Shown: positions 52,744-61,320 of the stretch, piece by piece
Layout of the letters: each line of letters opens with the position of its first letter
Numbering within the stretch: the first letter of the stretch is position 1
Assembly: GCF_022631375.1 (NCBI RefSeq)
Contig: NZ_JALBGC010000001.1
Span: 186,001 to 250,000, forward strand
DNA: 64,000 nucleotides
Origin: Hymenobacter cyanobacteriorum
Lineage (GTDB): Bacteria > Bacteroidota > Bacteroidia > Cytophagales > Hymenobacteraceae
Direction: 5' to 3'
Program-made: the position numbers and the translations under genes
Notes under the pieces: model-generated
Seen by the model: the letters and a program-made list of their open reading frames with translations, nothing else
Told to the model about the DNA's origin: nothing
Databases searched by the model: none

Positions 52744-53517
52744 ATGCAAAGGCTTTTGTGGGGGCGGCTCAGTCTTTTTTGGCTGATAGTTTTGTTGGCG
52801 ACGGCCGTGGCGCACGCCACTGTGCCGCCCGCCGCGCTGCCCCTGCGCCCCAACCCGGCGCGCTTCGTGAACGACCTGGCCGGCGTGCTTACGGTGGAGC
52901 AGCGCCTGGCCCTGGAGCAGAAGCTGCAGGCCTACAACGACTCGACCACGACCCAGATTGCGGTGGTGCTGCTGAAGACGGTGGCACCCTACGAAGTGGC
53001 CGACTACGCCCAGCAGCTGGGCGAAGCCTGGGGCGTGGGCCAGCAGGGCCGCAACAACGGCATCGTGATTCTGGTGGCCGTCGACGACCGCCGATTGGCC
53101 ATCCAGACGGGCTACGGGATGGAGGAGCGGGTGCCGGACTACGTAACCGGCCTCATCATTCAGCAGCAGTTTCAGCCCGATTTCAAGCTGAAACGCTACT
53201 ACGAAGGGCTCGACCACGGAATCGACGTGATTATTCACCGGGCGGCGGGCGCGTTTTCGCCCCTCACGCCGCACCCGGCCCCGTGGTCGGCGCAGCCGTG
53301 GTGGGTGTGGCTGATATTGCTCACGCTGGTGCCCCTGGGCCTGGGCGTGATGTACGTCATGTTCTTCAAGGTGGGCTTGTCGGGCAGCAGCTCGGGGCCG
53401 CGCACGCGCTCCACGCTCAGCAGCTCGTCGAGCAGCGGTTCGTCCTCATCAGGCAGTAGCTCCAGCAGCTTCGGGGGCGGCAGTTTTGGGGGCGGGGGCA
53501 GCAGCGGGAGCTGGTGA
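52744..53517 (+). CDS. TPM-domain membrane protein
   Basis: A 257-residue protein with a signal peptide, then the TPM domain (~35-165): FVNDLAGVLTVEQRLALEQKL, GRNNGIVILVAVDDRRLAIQTG and YGMEERVPDYVTGLI. One membrane helix follows (WVWLILLTLVPLGLGVMYVM), then a Ser/Gly tail ending FGGGSFGGGGSSGSW, the classic TPM tail. TPM proteins are envelope proteins whose role is unclear (photosystem repair in plants, cell-envelope maintenance in bacteria). Upstream, the gene at 52189 is divergent. Confidence 0.92.
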   Translation: MQRLLWGRLSLFWLIVLLATAVAHATVPPAALPLRPNPARFVNDLAGVLTVEQRLALEQKLQAYNDSTTTQIAVVLLKTVAPYEVADYAQQLGEAWGVGQQGRNNGIVILVAVDDRRLAIQTGYGMEERVPDYVTGLIIQQQFQPDFKLKRYYEGLDHGIDVIIHRAAGAFSPLTPHPAPWSAQPWWVWLILLTLVPLGLGVMYVMFFKVGLSGSSSGPRTRSTLSSSSSSGSSSSGSSSSSFGGGSFGGGGSSGSW

Positions 53518-53617
53518 TGCTGTTTCCTGGCGGGACTATGTCTTCCGGTTTCTCGCCGGCGTTTTGCGACGGGCCGGCGCGCTGCTGGTTTCCCGGTTTC
53601 TTCCCAACTTGCCTCGC

Positions 53618-54301
53618 ATGATGCGAACCTACCTGTGGGCGGCTCTGCTGCTGGCCGCGCTGCCCGCCGCCGCCCAACGAGCCAAAGTCACCAAAGCCAC
53701 CGTGTTTAAGGACGTGGACGGCCACGTTATCTCCAAAGACGAGTTCAAGGCCAAGCTGCGCACCGGCCAGTTTGCCGTGTACGACTACCAATCCCAGGGC
53801 CGCGCCTTCACCTCGATTTCGCTGCGCAAAGCCGACACGCCCGATGCCGTCCGCACCCAGGCCCTGGCCCCGGCGCGCACGTTCGGCACGGCCGCGCCCG
53901 CCTTCAGCGGCGTGGATGTGCGCACGGGCCAGGCGCTGACGCTGGCGGCGCTGCGGGGCAAAGTGGTGGTGGTGAATTTCTGGTTTATCCGCTGCCCGTA
54001 CTGCATCGAGGAAATGCCGAACTTCAAGAAGCTCACGGCCACCTACCACGACAACCCCGACGTAGTGTTCGTGTCGCTGGCGCGCGACAAGCCCGAGGCG
54101 CTGCGCAAGTTTCTGGCCACGCGCGGCGATTTTGGCTTCGCGGTGCTGCCCGAGATGAGCGACGTGGCCCAGCAATTTGGCGTGCTGGGCTACCCCACCA
54201 CGGCCGTCATCGACCGCCAGGGCCGCTTCACCTACGACCAGGAATACACCGACAACACCGCGCGGCTAAACGAGGCCATCGGGCGGGCCCTACTTCCCTA
54301 A
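53618..54301 (+). CDS. TlpA-family thiol-disulfide oxidoreductase
   Basis: A 227-residue secreted thioredoxin-fold protein with a signal peptide (MMRTYLWAALLLAALPAAAQ), about 70 linker residues, and then a redoxin domain. The active site is C126-P-Y-C129 in FWFIRCPYCIEEMP, with the cis-Pro in GYPTTAVID. It probably reduces or exchanges disulfides in the periplasm, for example during cytochrome c maturation. Two adjacent ATG codons (53618, 53621) are possible. It lies 100 bases after the TPM gene on the same strand. Confidence 0.9.
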   Translation: MMRTYLWAALLLAALPAAAQRAKVTKATVFKDVDGHVISKDEFKAKLRTGQFAVYDYQSQGRAFTSISLRKADTPDAVRTQALAPARTFGTAAPAFSGVDVRTGQALTLAALRGKVVVVNFWFIRCPYCIEEMPNFKKLTATYHDNPDVVFVSLARDKPEALRKFLATRGDFGFAVLPEMSDVAQQFGVLGYPTTAVIDRQGRFTYDQEYTDNTARLNEAIGRALLP

Positions 54302-54405
54302 GCCAGGCAGTTAGCGCCACCACCCAATTGTTGGCCCGCGCAGGCGCCCGCCACGCCGTGGCTACGTAAGCACTATCGCGGCCCCTGCCTGGCCCACTTT
54401 TGCTC

Positions 54406-55248
54406 ATGGATATCCGCCCCCGCGACGACGCTGCCCGCTGGCAGCAAAAAGCTTACAGCATCATTTTCGAATCGGATACGCCCGCCGGGCGCGCCTTCGA
54501 CATTGGGCTGCTGGCCGCTATTGTGCTGAGTGTGCTGGCCGTGATGCTGGAAAGCGTGCGCAGCATCGCGGCCGAGTACGGCCATTTTCTGCGGGCCGTG
54601 GAGTGGTTTTTCACCGGCCTGTTCATCATCGAGTACCTGATGCGGCTGCTGGTGGTGCGCCGCCCGCTGGCCTACGCGCTCAGCCTGCTGGGCATCATCG
54701 ACTTCCTGGCCATTGTGCCCACGCTGGCCACGCTGCTGCTGGCCGGCAGCCGCTACCTGATGGTGATTCGGACGCTGCGGCTGCTGCGGGTGTTTCGCAT
54801 TTTCAAGCTGGGCCGCTTCGTGGGCGAGGGCGAGTTCATTGTGAACGCGCTCAAGGCCAGCCGCTTCAAAATCCTGGTGTTTCTGGCCGCGGTGGTGTCG
54901 CTGGCCGTGGTGGTGGGCACGTTGATGTACGTGGTCGAGGGCGGCCAGAACGGCTTTACCAGCATTCCGAAGAGCATTTACTGGGCCATTGTGACGCTGA
55001 CCACGGTGGGCTACGGCGACATTTCGCCCGTTACTTTTTTGGGCCAAACACTGGCCTCGGTCCTGATGATAATGGGCTACGCCATCATTGCCGTGCCCAC
55101 GGGCATTGTATCGGCCCAGATGGCCATGCCGGCTGCGCCCGCCGCCCCGCCCGCACCGGCCTACAAGCAAGTGGTCTGCCACGTGTGCCAGGCCGACGGC
55201 CACCGGCCCGAAGCCGAGTTTTGCTGGCGCTGCGGCGAGAAGCTGTAG
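54406..55248 (+). CDS. Voltage-gated potassium-type ion channel with C-terminal zinc ribbon
   Basis: A 280-residue six-helix channel subunit. S1-S4 run ~33-135, with an S4 of regularly spaced Arg (R122, R125, R128, R131 in IRTLRLLRVFRIFKLG). The pore is IYWAIVTLTTVGYGD, with the filter TVGYGD at 200-205. S6 ends near 238. After an Ala/Pro linker the tail carries a zinc-ribbon CHVC...CWRC (C258, C261, C273, C276). This fits the Kv/KcsA-like bacterial ion transporter family. The ATG at 54406 is preferred over a TTG at 54400. Confidence 0.9.
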   Translation: MDIRPRDDAARWQQKAYSIIFESDTPAGRAFDIGLLAAIVLSVLAVMLESVRSIAAEYGHFLRAVEWFFTGLFIIEYLMRLLVVRRPLAYALSLLGIIDFLAIVPTLATLLLAGSRYLMVIRTLRLLRVFRIFKLGRFVGEGEFIVNALKASRFKILVFLAAVVSLAVVVGTLMYVVEGGQNGFTSIPKSIYWAIVTLTTVGYGDISPVTFLGQTLASVLMIMGYAIIAVPTGIVSAQMAMPAAPAAPPAPAYKQVVCHVCQADGHRPEAEFCWRCGEKL

Positions 55249-55276
55249 GTTCGTTAGTGGGTTGGTCCCCAGGCTA

Positions 55277-56047
55277 CTATCCCAGAAAACGGGCAATGGC
55301 GGCACTCATTTCCTGCTTCTGGCTGGCGGTCGCGCCGTCCCACATATCGTTGTGGATGGTAGTGGTGAGCTGCACGATGGTGATGCCGAACTGCGCCTGT
55401 TCGGCGGGGGTGGGCAGCACACCGGGGTCGGCCACCTGGTCGGCGGAGCGCAGTGACAGAATCCGCGGCCGCGGGGCGCGCGGAAAAGGCATGCGGCGGC
55501 TGTCGAGCGAAATCATCCGCGCCACCAGCGCCGGGTGCTCCGCGGCGAACAGCATGGCCGTGTCGCCACCGTTGGAGTGGCCCACCAGCAGCAAGTCGTT
55601 GAAATCAACACCGGGGTACTTCCGCTGTAGCGCCTGCCGCACGAACAGGATATTTTGCCCGCCGCGCTCCCAGAAAGGCCGGCGCACTTCGCGCACGTTG
55701 CCCACGGTGGGCATGGGCGCATCCGTCGGTAACTCGTGCTGGATGCTGGCCACGAAATAGCCGTGCGCCACCAAGGTTTGGGCGATGAAGGTGTAGTCGG
55801 TATTGTGTCCACCGTAGCCGTGGCTGAGAATAGCGGGTTTCAGCTGCAGCTTCGAGTGGCTGCGCGCCGGCCGGTACAGCAACACGGGAACGGCCCGCTG
55901 CCGCGCCGAATCGAACAATGCCCATTGCTCCGTCACCATTTCAGTCGGTGCGACGGGCGCGTTTTGAGCAGTGGGCGCGGCACGGCGGGAGCTGTTGGCA
56001 CAGCTCGCTAGCAGCAGCGCCAGGCCGAGGAGGATGGAGGACTTCAC
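55277..56047 (-). CDS. Lipoprotein alpha/beta hydrolase
   Basis: A 256-residue protein with lipobox LLASC (Cys at 16) and an alpha/beta hydrolase fold. The oxyanion region is PAILSHGYGGHNTDY, and the nucleophile elbow GHSNGG holds the catalytic Ser (VGHSNGGDTAMLFA). A Ser/Asp region RMISLDSRRM and a C-terminal His in TTTIHNDMWDGA complete the likely triad. It resembles dienelactone-hydrolase or PAF-acetylhydrolase-like esterases. The substrate is unknown. Convergent with the channel gene. Confidence 0.85.
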   Translation of the reverse strand: MKSSILLGLALLLASCANSSRRAAPTAQNAPVAPTEMVTEQWALFDSARQRAVPVLLYRPARSHSKLQLKPAILSHGYGGHNTDYTFIAQTLVAHGYFVASIQHELPTDAPMPTVGNVREVRRPFWERGGQNILFVRQALQRKYPGVDFNDLLLVGHSNGGDTAMLFAAEHPALVARMISLDSRRMPFPRAPRPRILSLRSADQVADPGVLPTPAEQAQFGITIVQLTTTIHNDMWDGATASQKQEMSAAIARFLG

Positions 56048-56078
56048 GGCGCAAATATCTGCTACATAACGAGGCCGC

Positions 56079-56188
56079 AGAACGTCATGCCGAGCGCAGC
56101 CGAGGCATCTCGCGTGCTATAGTAATTTCTTCGTTCAACGATTGAATTACTATAGCACGCGAGATGCTTCGGCTGCGCTCGGCATGAC
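56079..56188. repeat. Palindromic intergenic repeat, copy 12
   Basis: AGAACGTCATGCCGAGCGCA ... TGCGCTCGGCATGAC, with both arms carrying the GCCGAGC variant. The centre continues to pair (GCGTGCTATAGTAATTC...GAATTACTATAGCACGC), giving one of the longest stems in the window. Confidence 0.93.
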
Positions 56189-56204
56189 AGCCTCTTCCTC
56201 CCTC

Positions 56205-58847
56205 CTACTTCGCTCCCGCTTTTTGCAGCAGGCGCACCACCAAGCCGGTCCAGCCGGTTTGGTGGCTGGCGCCGAGGCCGTGGCCGTCGTCGCCGTGAAA
56301 GTATTCGTGGAAGAGCAGGTTGTCGCGAAAATGCTCGTCGGTCTGGTGAATTTCGGTGGTGCCGTGGGCGGGGCGGCGGCCGTTCTCATCCTTGAGAAAC
56401 AGGCGGGCGAGGCGGGCCGAGAGGGCATCGGCCACCTGCGCCAGCGTGTGCTGCTGGCCCGAGCCGGTGGGGTACTCGATGGTAAACGAGTCGCCGTAGT
56501 AGCTGTGGAAGCGCTGGAGTGACTCGATTATCAGGTAATTGACCGGGAACCACACCGGGCCGCGCCAGTTGGAGTTACCGCCGAACATGTCGGACTCGGC
56601 CTCACCGGCCACGTAGCTCACCGAGAAGCTGTCCTTCTCGCCCATGTGGTACCAGTAGGGATTGTCGAGGTGGTAGCGCGAGAGCGAGCGGATGCCGTAA
56701 TCGGAGAGGAATTCGGTTTCGTCGAGCATGCGGGTGAGGACGCTGCGCAGGCGGCTGCGGCGCATCAGGCTCATGAGGTGGCGGGTGCTGTGGCCGGGCT
56801 CCTGCCAGCGGCTCACCAGCTCGGCCAGCAGCGGGCGGCGCTGGATGAGGGCCACGGCGCGGGCGTAGAACTCGGGCACGGTGTCCAGCAGCTCATCGTC
56901 GATGACTTCGACGGCAAACAGTGGAATCAGGCCCACCATGCTGCGGATGCGCAGGCGGGTGCGCGAGTCGTCGGGGGCGTGGAGGACGTCATAGTAGAAC
57001 TGGTCCTGCTCGTCCCAGAGGTTGAATTTGCCACCTCCCCCGCGCGTCATGGCCTCGGCAATGTAGAGGAAGTGCTCGAAGAACTTGCTAGCCATTTCCT
57101 GGTACACGGGCGTGGTTTGGGCCAGCTCCAGCGCCATACGCATGAGGTTGAGGGCGAACATGGCCATCCAGGAGGTGCCGTCGGACTGCTCTATTTTGCC
57201 GCCGGTGGGCAGCGGCGAGCTACGGTCGAACACGCCGATGTTGTCCATGCCCAGGAAGCCGCCCTCGAAGATGTTGCGCTCGTCGCGGTCCTTGCGGTTC
57301 ACCCACCAGGTGAAGGTCATCACCAGTTTCTGGAACACGGCTTCGAGGAATTCGGTGTCGCCGCGGCCGTCGTGCAGCTTGCGGTCCATCTGGTACACGC
57401 GCCAGGTGGCCCAGGCGTGCACGGGCGCATTCACGTCGCTGAAATGCCACTCGTAGGCGGGCATCTGGCCGTTGGGGTGCAGGTAGCCGTCCTGGCACAG
57501 CAGGCGCAGCTGCTGCTTGGCAAACGTGCTGTCGACCATCGCCAAAGGCAGGCAGTGGAAGGCCAAATCCCAGGCTGCGTACCAGGGGTATTCCCACTTG
57601 TCAGGCATCGAGACGATGTCGGCGTTGTGCAGGTGCCGCCAGGCGTGGTTGCGGCCGGTGAGGCGCTTGGCCGGCGGCGCGGGGCGGCCGGGGTCGCCGT
57701 CGAGCCACTGGCTCACGTCGTAGTAATAGAACTGCTTGCTCCAGAGCATGCCGGCGAAGGCCTGGCGCTGCACGTTGCGGGCATCGGGGCTGGCGAGGCC
57801 CTCCTGAATGCAGTCGTAGAACTCGTCGGCATCCTGGCGGCGGGCCTGGAAAAGCTGGTCGAAATCGGCAAACGGCGCGGCGTGTTCGGGCTGGCTGAGG
57901 CGCAGGCGCACGGTCTGGGGCTGGCCGGGCTCAATGGTGAATTGGTAGCGGGCGGCGGCTTTGGTGCCGCGCTGGGCGGGGTTCACGGCCGTGGTCTGGC
58001 CTTCCACGATGTACTCGTTGATGCCATCCTTGAAGTAACGGCCGGCCTTGTTTTTCTTCTTGCGCTTTTTGCCGAAGAGCGTGGGGCTGGTTTCGTTTTC
58101 GCAGAACAGCAGCCCGGCGGGCTGGTCGCAGTAGAGCTGGTAGCGGCCCAGGTCGCGGTGCTCGGCGGCCATCGCATCGGGTTGCGTGCGCTGGATTTCG
58201 GGGCGGTGGTCGTCGTAGCCCAGCGTCCAGGTGTTGCGAAACCAGAGCTGCGGCAGCACCGTGAGCGGCGCGGCTTCGGGGCCGCGGTTGTGGATGGTGA
58301 GCTGGATGAGCAGGTCCTGCGGGCCGGCTTTGGCGTATTCGATGAAGACGTCAAAGTAGCGGCTTTCGGCGAAAACGCCGGTGTCGAACAGCTCAAATTC
58401 GGGCTCCAGGCGGGTACGTTGGGCGTTTTGGGCGCGCAGCTCGTCGTAGGGGAAAGCGGCCTGCGGGTACTTGTACAGCATCCGCATGTAGGAGTGCGTG
58501 GGGGTGCTGTCGAGGTAATAGTACTGCTCCTTCACGTCTTCGCCGTGGTTGCCTTCGGGGTTGGTGAGGCCGAAGAGGCGCTCCTTGAGCTGGTTGTCGC
58601 GGCCGTTCCAGAGGCCGACGGCGAAGCACAGCAACTGCTTATCATCGGAGATTCCTCCTAAGCCTTCTTCGCCCCAGCGGTAGGCGTAGGCGCGGGCCAT
58701 GTCGTGGCTGATGTAGTTCCAGGCGTCGCCGTGGGCCGAGTAGTCTTCGCGCACGGTGCCCCACTGGCGTTCGGTGAGGTAGGGGCCGAACTGCTTCCAG
58801 TGGGTGGTATTGGTGCGGGCTTCGGTGAGGCGGATTTGTTCTTGCAT
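56205..58847 (-). CDS. GH63-like glycoside hydrolase (MGH1-type)
   Basis: An 880-residue cytoplasmic-looking enzyme without a signal peptide. N-terminal motifs are [20 protein letters not shown] and [20 protein letters not shown]. Its (alpha/alpha)6 barrel motifs are [51 protein letters not shown] and the late [18 protein letters not shown]. These match bacterial GH63/mannosylglycerate-hydrolase-like proteins that cleave alpha-glucosides. The natural substrate is unknown. Its own start at 58847 is an ATG, with a 127-base gap to the next gene. Confidence 0.9.
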   Translation of the reverse strand: MQEQIRLTEARTNTTHWKQFGPYLTERQWGTVREDYSAHGDAWNYISHDMARAYAYRWGEEGLGGISDDKQLLCFAVGLWNGRDNQLKERLFGLTNPEGNHGEDVKEQYYYLDSTPTHSYMRMLYKYPQAAFPYDELRAQNAQRTRLEPEFELFDTGVFAESRYFDVFIEYAKAGPQDLLIQLTIHNRGPEAAPLTVLPQLWFRNTWTLGYDDHRPEIQRTQPDAMAAEHRDLGRYQLYCDQPAGLLFCENETSPTLFGKKRKKKNKAGRYFKDGINEYIVEGQTTAVNPAQRGTKAAARYQFTIEPGQPQTVRLRLSQPEHAAPFADFDQLFQARRQDADEFYDCIQEGLASPDARNVQRQAFAGMLWSKQFYYYDVSQWLDGDPGRPAPPAKRLTGRNHAWRHLHNADIVSMPDKWEYPWYAAWDLAFHCLPLAMVDSTFAKQQLRLLCQDGYLHPNGQMPAYEWHFSDVNAPVHAWATWRVYQMDRKLHDGRGDTEFLEAVFQKLVMTFTWWVNRKDRDERNIFEGGFLGMDNIGVFDRSSPLPTGGKIEQSDGTSWMAMFALNLMRMALELAQTTPVYQEMASKFFEHFLYIAEAMTRGGGGKFNLWDEQDQFYYDVLHAPDDSRTRLRIRSMVGLIPLFAVEVIDDELLDTVPEFYARAVALIQRRPLLAELVSRWQEPGHSTRHLMSLMRRSRLRSVLTRMLDETEFLSDYGIRSLSRYHLDNPYWYHMGEKDSFSVSYVAGEAESDMFGGNSNWRGPVWFPVNYLIIESLQRFHSYYGDSFTIEYPTGSGQQHTLAQVADALSARLARLFLKDENGRRPAHGTTEIHQTDEHFRDNLLFHEYFHGDDGHGLGASHQTGWTGLVVRLLQKAGAK

Positions 58848-58974
58848 AATGGTCAGCTACTGTCGGGGCACGGCGCGGGACGGCGTTTCCCTAAGCTCCG
58901 GCTTACGCGGTTGGTCGTATCAATGGTTAACCAGCTACCATAATTTTCGCGCGGTGCCGGGGGTGGTTTTCCGG

Positions 58975-59283
58975 TTACGATTGCGGCGGTTCGGGCCGCG
59001 CTTCGCGCCGGTATTCGCGGCCCGGAATGCCTTGCCCGCCGTGGTACATCACCTGTTTGGCCAACTCCGTCAGGGTATCGGGCTGCCCGGCCGCAACGGC
59101 AGGCAGAAATACCACTACCTCTGCTTCAGTGAGGCGCAGGTACACTTCGTACAGGTAACTGGAGCCGCAGACGACCCGCAGGTAGTAAACACCCGCTGGC
59201 TCATCTTTCAGCAGACTGTACATCCAGGGCAGGTTTTTATAGATTTCCGTCATCGTATTGGGGTCGTTCATGCGGCGGCTCAT
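58975..59283 (-). CDS. Small protein encoded downstream of PAP2 paralogue B
   Basis: A 102-residue soluble protein with no signal peptide: TMTEIYKNLPWMYSLLKDEP, beta strands (GVYYLRVVCGSSYLYEVYLR, EAEVVVFLPAV) and a polar Arg-rich tail. It begins two bases after the PAP2 stop, so the two are co-transcribed. An internal ATG at about residue 11 is an alternative start. No family recognised. Confidence 0.68.
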   Translation of the reverse strand: MSRRMNDPNTMTEIYKNLPWMYSLLKDEPAGVYYLRVVCGSSYLYEVYLRLTEAEVVVFLPAVAAGQPDTLTELAKQVMYHGGQGIPGREYRREARPEPPQS

Positions 59284-59285
59284 CT

Positions 59286-60230
59286 CTACAGCGCCCTTAC
59301 CAATCGCACGCCGCCGTAGGCGTAGCCGTTCAGGTTCAGGCCCTGCACGGGTACCAGCGACACACCCGTGCCGTGCAGCTTTTTATAAAAGTGCAGCGCC
59401 GTGAGGCCCACCGCCGCCCCGACCCCCACGCCCACGGCCGAATCGAGGAAGCGCTGCGGGGGCACGGTGGCGGGGTCGAACGCGGTGGCGGGGTCGCGGT
59501 GCAGGCGGGGCACCATGATGCCCACGGTGGCCCCCACGGCATAGCCCACGAGGTTGTCGGTGAGGAAGTGCTTGCCGGCCCGGATGCGGAAGTAGGCCAC
59601 CACGGCGGGCACGGCGGCGGCCGCGCCCCACACGTAGGGCTGGGCCGGGGAGCCGGGGTTGAAATCGTGGAAAACCTGAGCGGCGAAGAAGGTGGCGGTG
59701 GCCGTGTGGGCGGTGTGTCCGCCGAAAAACGAGTCGGTGGCCACCGGGCCGTGGCGCAGCTCGCCGCCTTCGGGGCCGTAGAGGTAGGGCCGGTAGCGGT
59801 ACACGGTGCCCACGGTGAGGGTGAAGAGGGCGGCGGTGCTGCTCAGGGTTTCGAGGTAGAGGCCGGCCACCTGCCCGTAGCGGCCGTGCACGTTGGGCTG
59901 AAAGGCCAGCAGCGCGGGCACCAGCGCCAGCGTGCCGTAGCAAAAGCCGTCGCTGATGAGCTGGGCCCGGGGGCTGAACCGGCCCGCCGAAAACCGGTCG
60001 AGGGCCGGGATATTGGCGCGGTCGAGGGCGGCCAGGTCGGCGTCGGTGGCGGTGCGCTTGTGCTGCACCAGCAGCAGTCCGGTGCCGCTCAGGCCCAGCA
60101 GCCCGGCCGTGAGGGGGGCCTCCACGGCGAAGCGGGTGGTGTAGGGCGAGGGGGCCTGCTGGGCGCGGGCGGCAGGGCCGGCGCTCAGCAGTAAGGCCCC
60201 GGCGAGTAGCAGCGTAGGGCAAGGCTTCAT
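59286..60230 (-). CDS. PAP2-superfamily phosphatase, secreted (paralogue B)
   Basis: A 314-residue protein with a signal peptide (to about AARAQQ) and the same fold as the gene at 47200. YRYRPYLYGPEGG is the motif 1 region, SFFGGHTAHTATATFF motif 2 (GGH), and AGKHFLTDNLVGYAVG motif 3. The extra length is an insert near residues 245-275. The C-terminus GVSLVPVQGLNLNGYAYGGV repeats the paralogue's ending. Probably a periplasmic lipid or isoprenoid phosphatase; co-transcribed with the small gene at 58975. Confidence 0.88.
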   Translation of the reverse strand: MKPCPTLLLAGALLLSAGPAARAQQAPSPYTTRFAVEAPLTAGLLGLSGTGLLLVQHKRTATDADLAALDRANIPALDRFSAGRFSPRAQLISDGFCYGTLALVPALLAFQPNVHGRYGQVAGLYLETLSSTAALFTLTVGTVYRYRPYLYGPEGGELRHGPVATDSFFGGHTAHTATATFFAAQVFHDFNPGSPAQPYVWGAAAAVPAVVAYFRIRAGKHFLTDNLVGYAVGATVGIMVPRLHRDPATAFDPATVPPQRFLDSAVGVGVGAAVGLTALHFYKKLHGTGVSLVPVQGLNLNGYAYGGVRLVRAL

Positions 60231-60282
60231 GGGGCGAAGGTCGGTTATACAAAACTGAAACGACCAGCGAATAAGGACGCGT

Positions 60283-60333
60283 TAAAAAACAACCGGCCGC
60301 CCCAATAATTAGGAGCAGCCGATTGTTTTTTTA
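60283..60333 (-). terminator. Rho-independent terminator of the small gene at 60331
   Basis: TAAAAAACAACCGGC ... GCCGATTGTTTTTTTA is a hairpin with A/T runs at both ends, overlapping the stop codon of the gene at 60331. Confidence 0.75.
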
Positions 60334-60552
60334 ACCATTCCATTGCGTATGCCGAAAGCGCTTCCAGCTTCTTTGCCGGTTGACAACGGTGGAGTTATGA
60401 GTTTCCCAACCGTGGGGAAAGCAATAAGTGCATTCCTGCTTGCAGTGGATGGTGCGGGCCAACTGCACGTTTGATATTTTGGCCGGAAAATCGACAAGTG
60501 TGCCGTTCATCACAGTGCCGTAGGCTTTCTTGAGTTGCTTAACTCGTTTCAT
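60331..60552 (-). CDS. Small basic Cys/His protein of unknown function
   Basis: A 73-residue protein (MKRVKQLKKAYGTVMNG then TLVDFPAKISNVQLAR and TIHCKQECTYCFPHGWET, ending in SWKRFRHTQWNG). It has three Cys and several His in CKQECTYCFPHG plus a strongly basic, Trp-containing tail, so a small metal- or nucleic-acid-binding role is possible. The call as a real gene rests on the coding-like composition and the terminator at its end. Function unknown. Confidence 0.55.
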   Translation of the reverse strand: MKRVKQLKKAYGTVMNGTLVDFPAKISNVQLARTIHCKQECTYCFPHGWETHNSTVVNRQRSWKRFRHTQWNG

Positions 60553-60668
60553 GGGACTTTAGGTTGATACCTAAAGCAGGCTGCCTTTTGCGAAAGTGAC
60601 GAGTAAAAACATTGGGATTCAAATAAAGGATTTTCGTTTAGCTATCAGCCAGCGCAGTTATTGCGCTA

Positions 60669-61007
60669 TTAGCCTTCCAGTAGCTGGTCAACTTCCTGTT
60701 TCAGCAGCGGCAGATGGCGCACCACGATGCCCCAAACCATCTCATCGGAAACGGTATCGTAGCCGTGGATGATGCGGTTGCGGGTGGCGATAATCTGGCG
60801 GGCATTAGAGAGCTGAAACGTGGGGTCGGCTTTGAGGATGCGCCCCACGGCTTCGCCCATGATTTCGAGATTGCGCTCGGTAGCGCGTCGGGTCCGCACG
60901 TCGGCCTGGTAGGCGGCAAACAGCATGGGCTGGCCCGCGAAGAAGCTTTCGATTTCAAGAATGGCCTGCTGCACATCGTAGAGGCAGGCGCGGATATCAA
61001 CGTTCAT
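60669..61007 (-). CDS. hepT: HepT-like HEPN ribonuclease toxin (DUF86)
   Basis: A 112-residue all-helical HEPN protein with the catalytic motif R76-x4-H81-x-Y83 (RNRIIHGYD), as in HepT toxins that cleave RNA. It is encoded after, and overlaps by 11 bases, a MNT-type nucleotidyltransferase gene (60997-61299). This is the standard MntA/HepT toxin-antitoxin arrangement. In studied pairs MntA adds AMP to the Tyr of this motif and so silences the toxin; Y83 is present. Possible roles are stress or phage defence. Confidence 0.88.
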   Translation of the reverse strand: MNVDIRACLYDVQQAILEIESFFAGQPMLFAAYQADVRTRRATERNLEIMGEAVGRILKADPTFQLSNARQIIATRNRIIHGYDTVSDEMVWGIVVRHLPLLKQEVDQLLEG

Positions 61008-61299
61008 AAATAACCTGCTGCGTGGCCTCCACCTGGGCGCGGAAATAGGGATTGCGCAACGCCTGCGCTTCCAGTAAATCGACGGGGCGCTGCAACTCCT
61101 GCTCTAATGCGAATTTGAGAGCCAGGTAATTATCGGCGTAGTCCTCCACGGGCATGGGCTCGAAGGCGGCCACGAAATCCACATCACTCGCCGGCCCGAA
61201 AGCAGGCGTGAGCACGGAGCCGAAGGCGGCCAAGCGCTGCACGTGGTGCCGGCGGCACAGGGCAGCAAGGGCGGGGCGGTGGGCGGTGAGGGGGAGCAT
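60997..61299 (-). CDS. mntA: MntA-like minimal nucleotidyltransferase antitoxin
   Basis: A 100-residue minimal nucleotidyltransferase with G27-S28 then ten residues to D39-x-D41 (FGSVLTPAFGPASDVDFVAAF in outline), the metal-binding signature of the MNT fold. It precedes and overlaps hepT, so it is the antitoxin partner. The family transfers AMP to the toxin Tyr. No second toxin-antitoxin gene is near. Confidence 0.9.
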   Translation of the reverse strand: MLPLTAHRPALAALCRRHHVQRLAAFGSVLTPAFGPASDVDFVAAFEPMPVEDYADNYLALKFALEQELQRPVDLLEAQALRNPYFRAQVEATQQVIYER

Positions 61300-61320
61300 G
61301 AGTAGATTAGAGAAAATCCG

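Noticed and set aside
56646..58661. 671-codon plus-strand frame over the GH63 gene
   Set aside because: Antisense shadow; composition and lack of motifs argue against coding.
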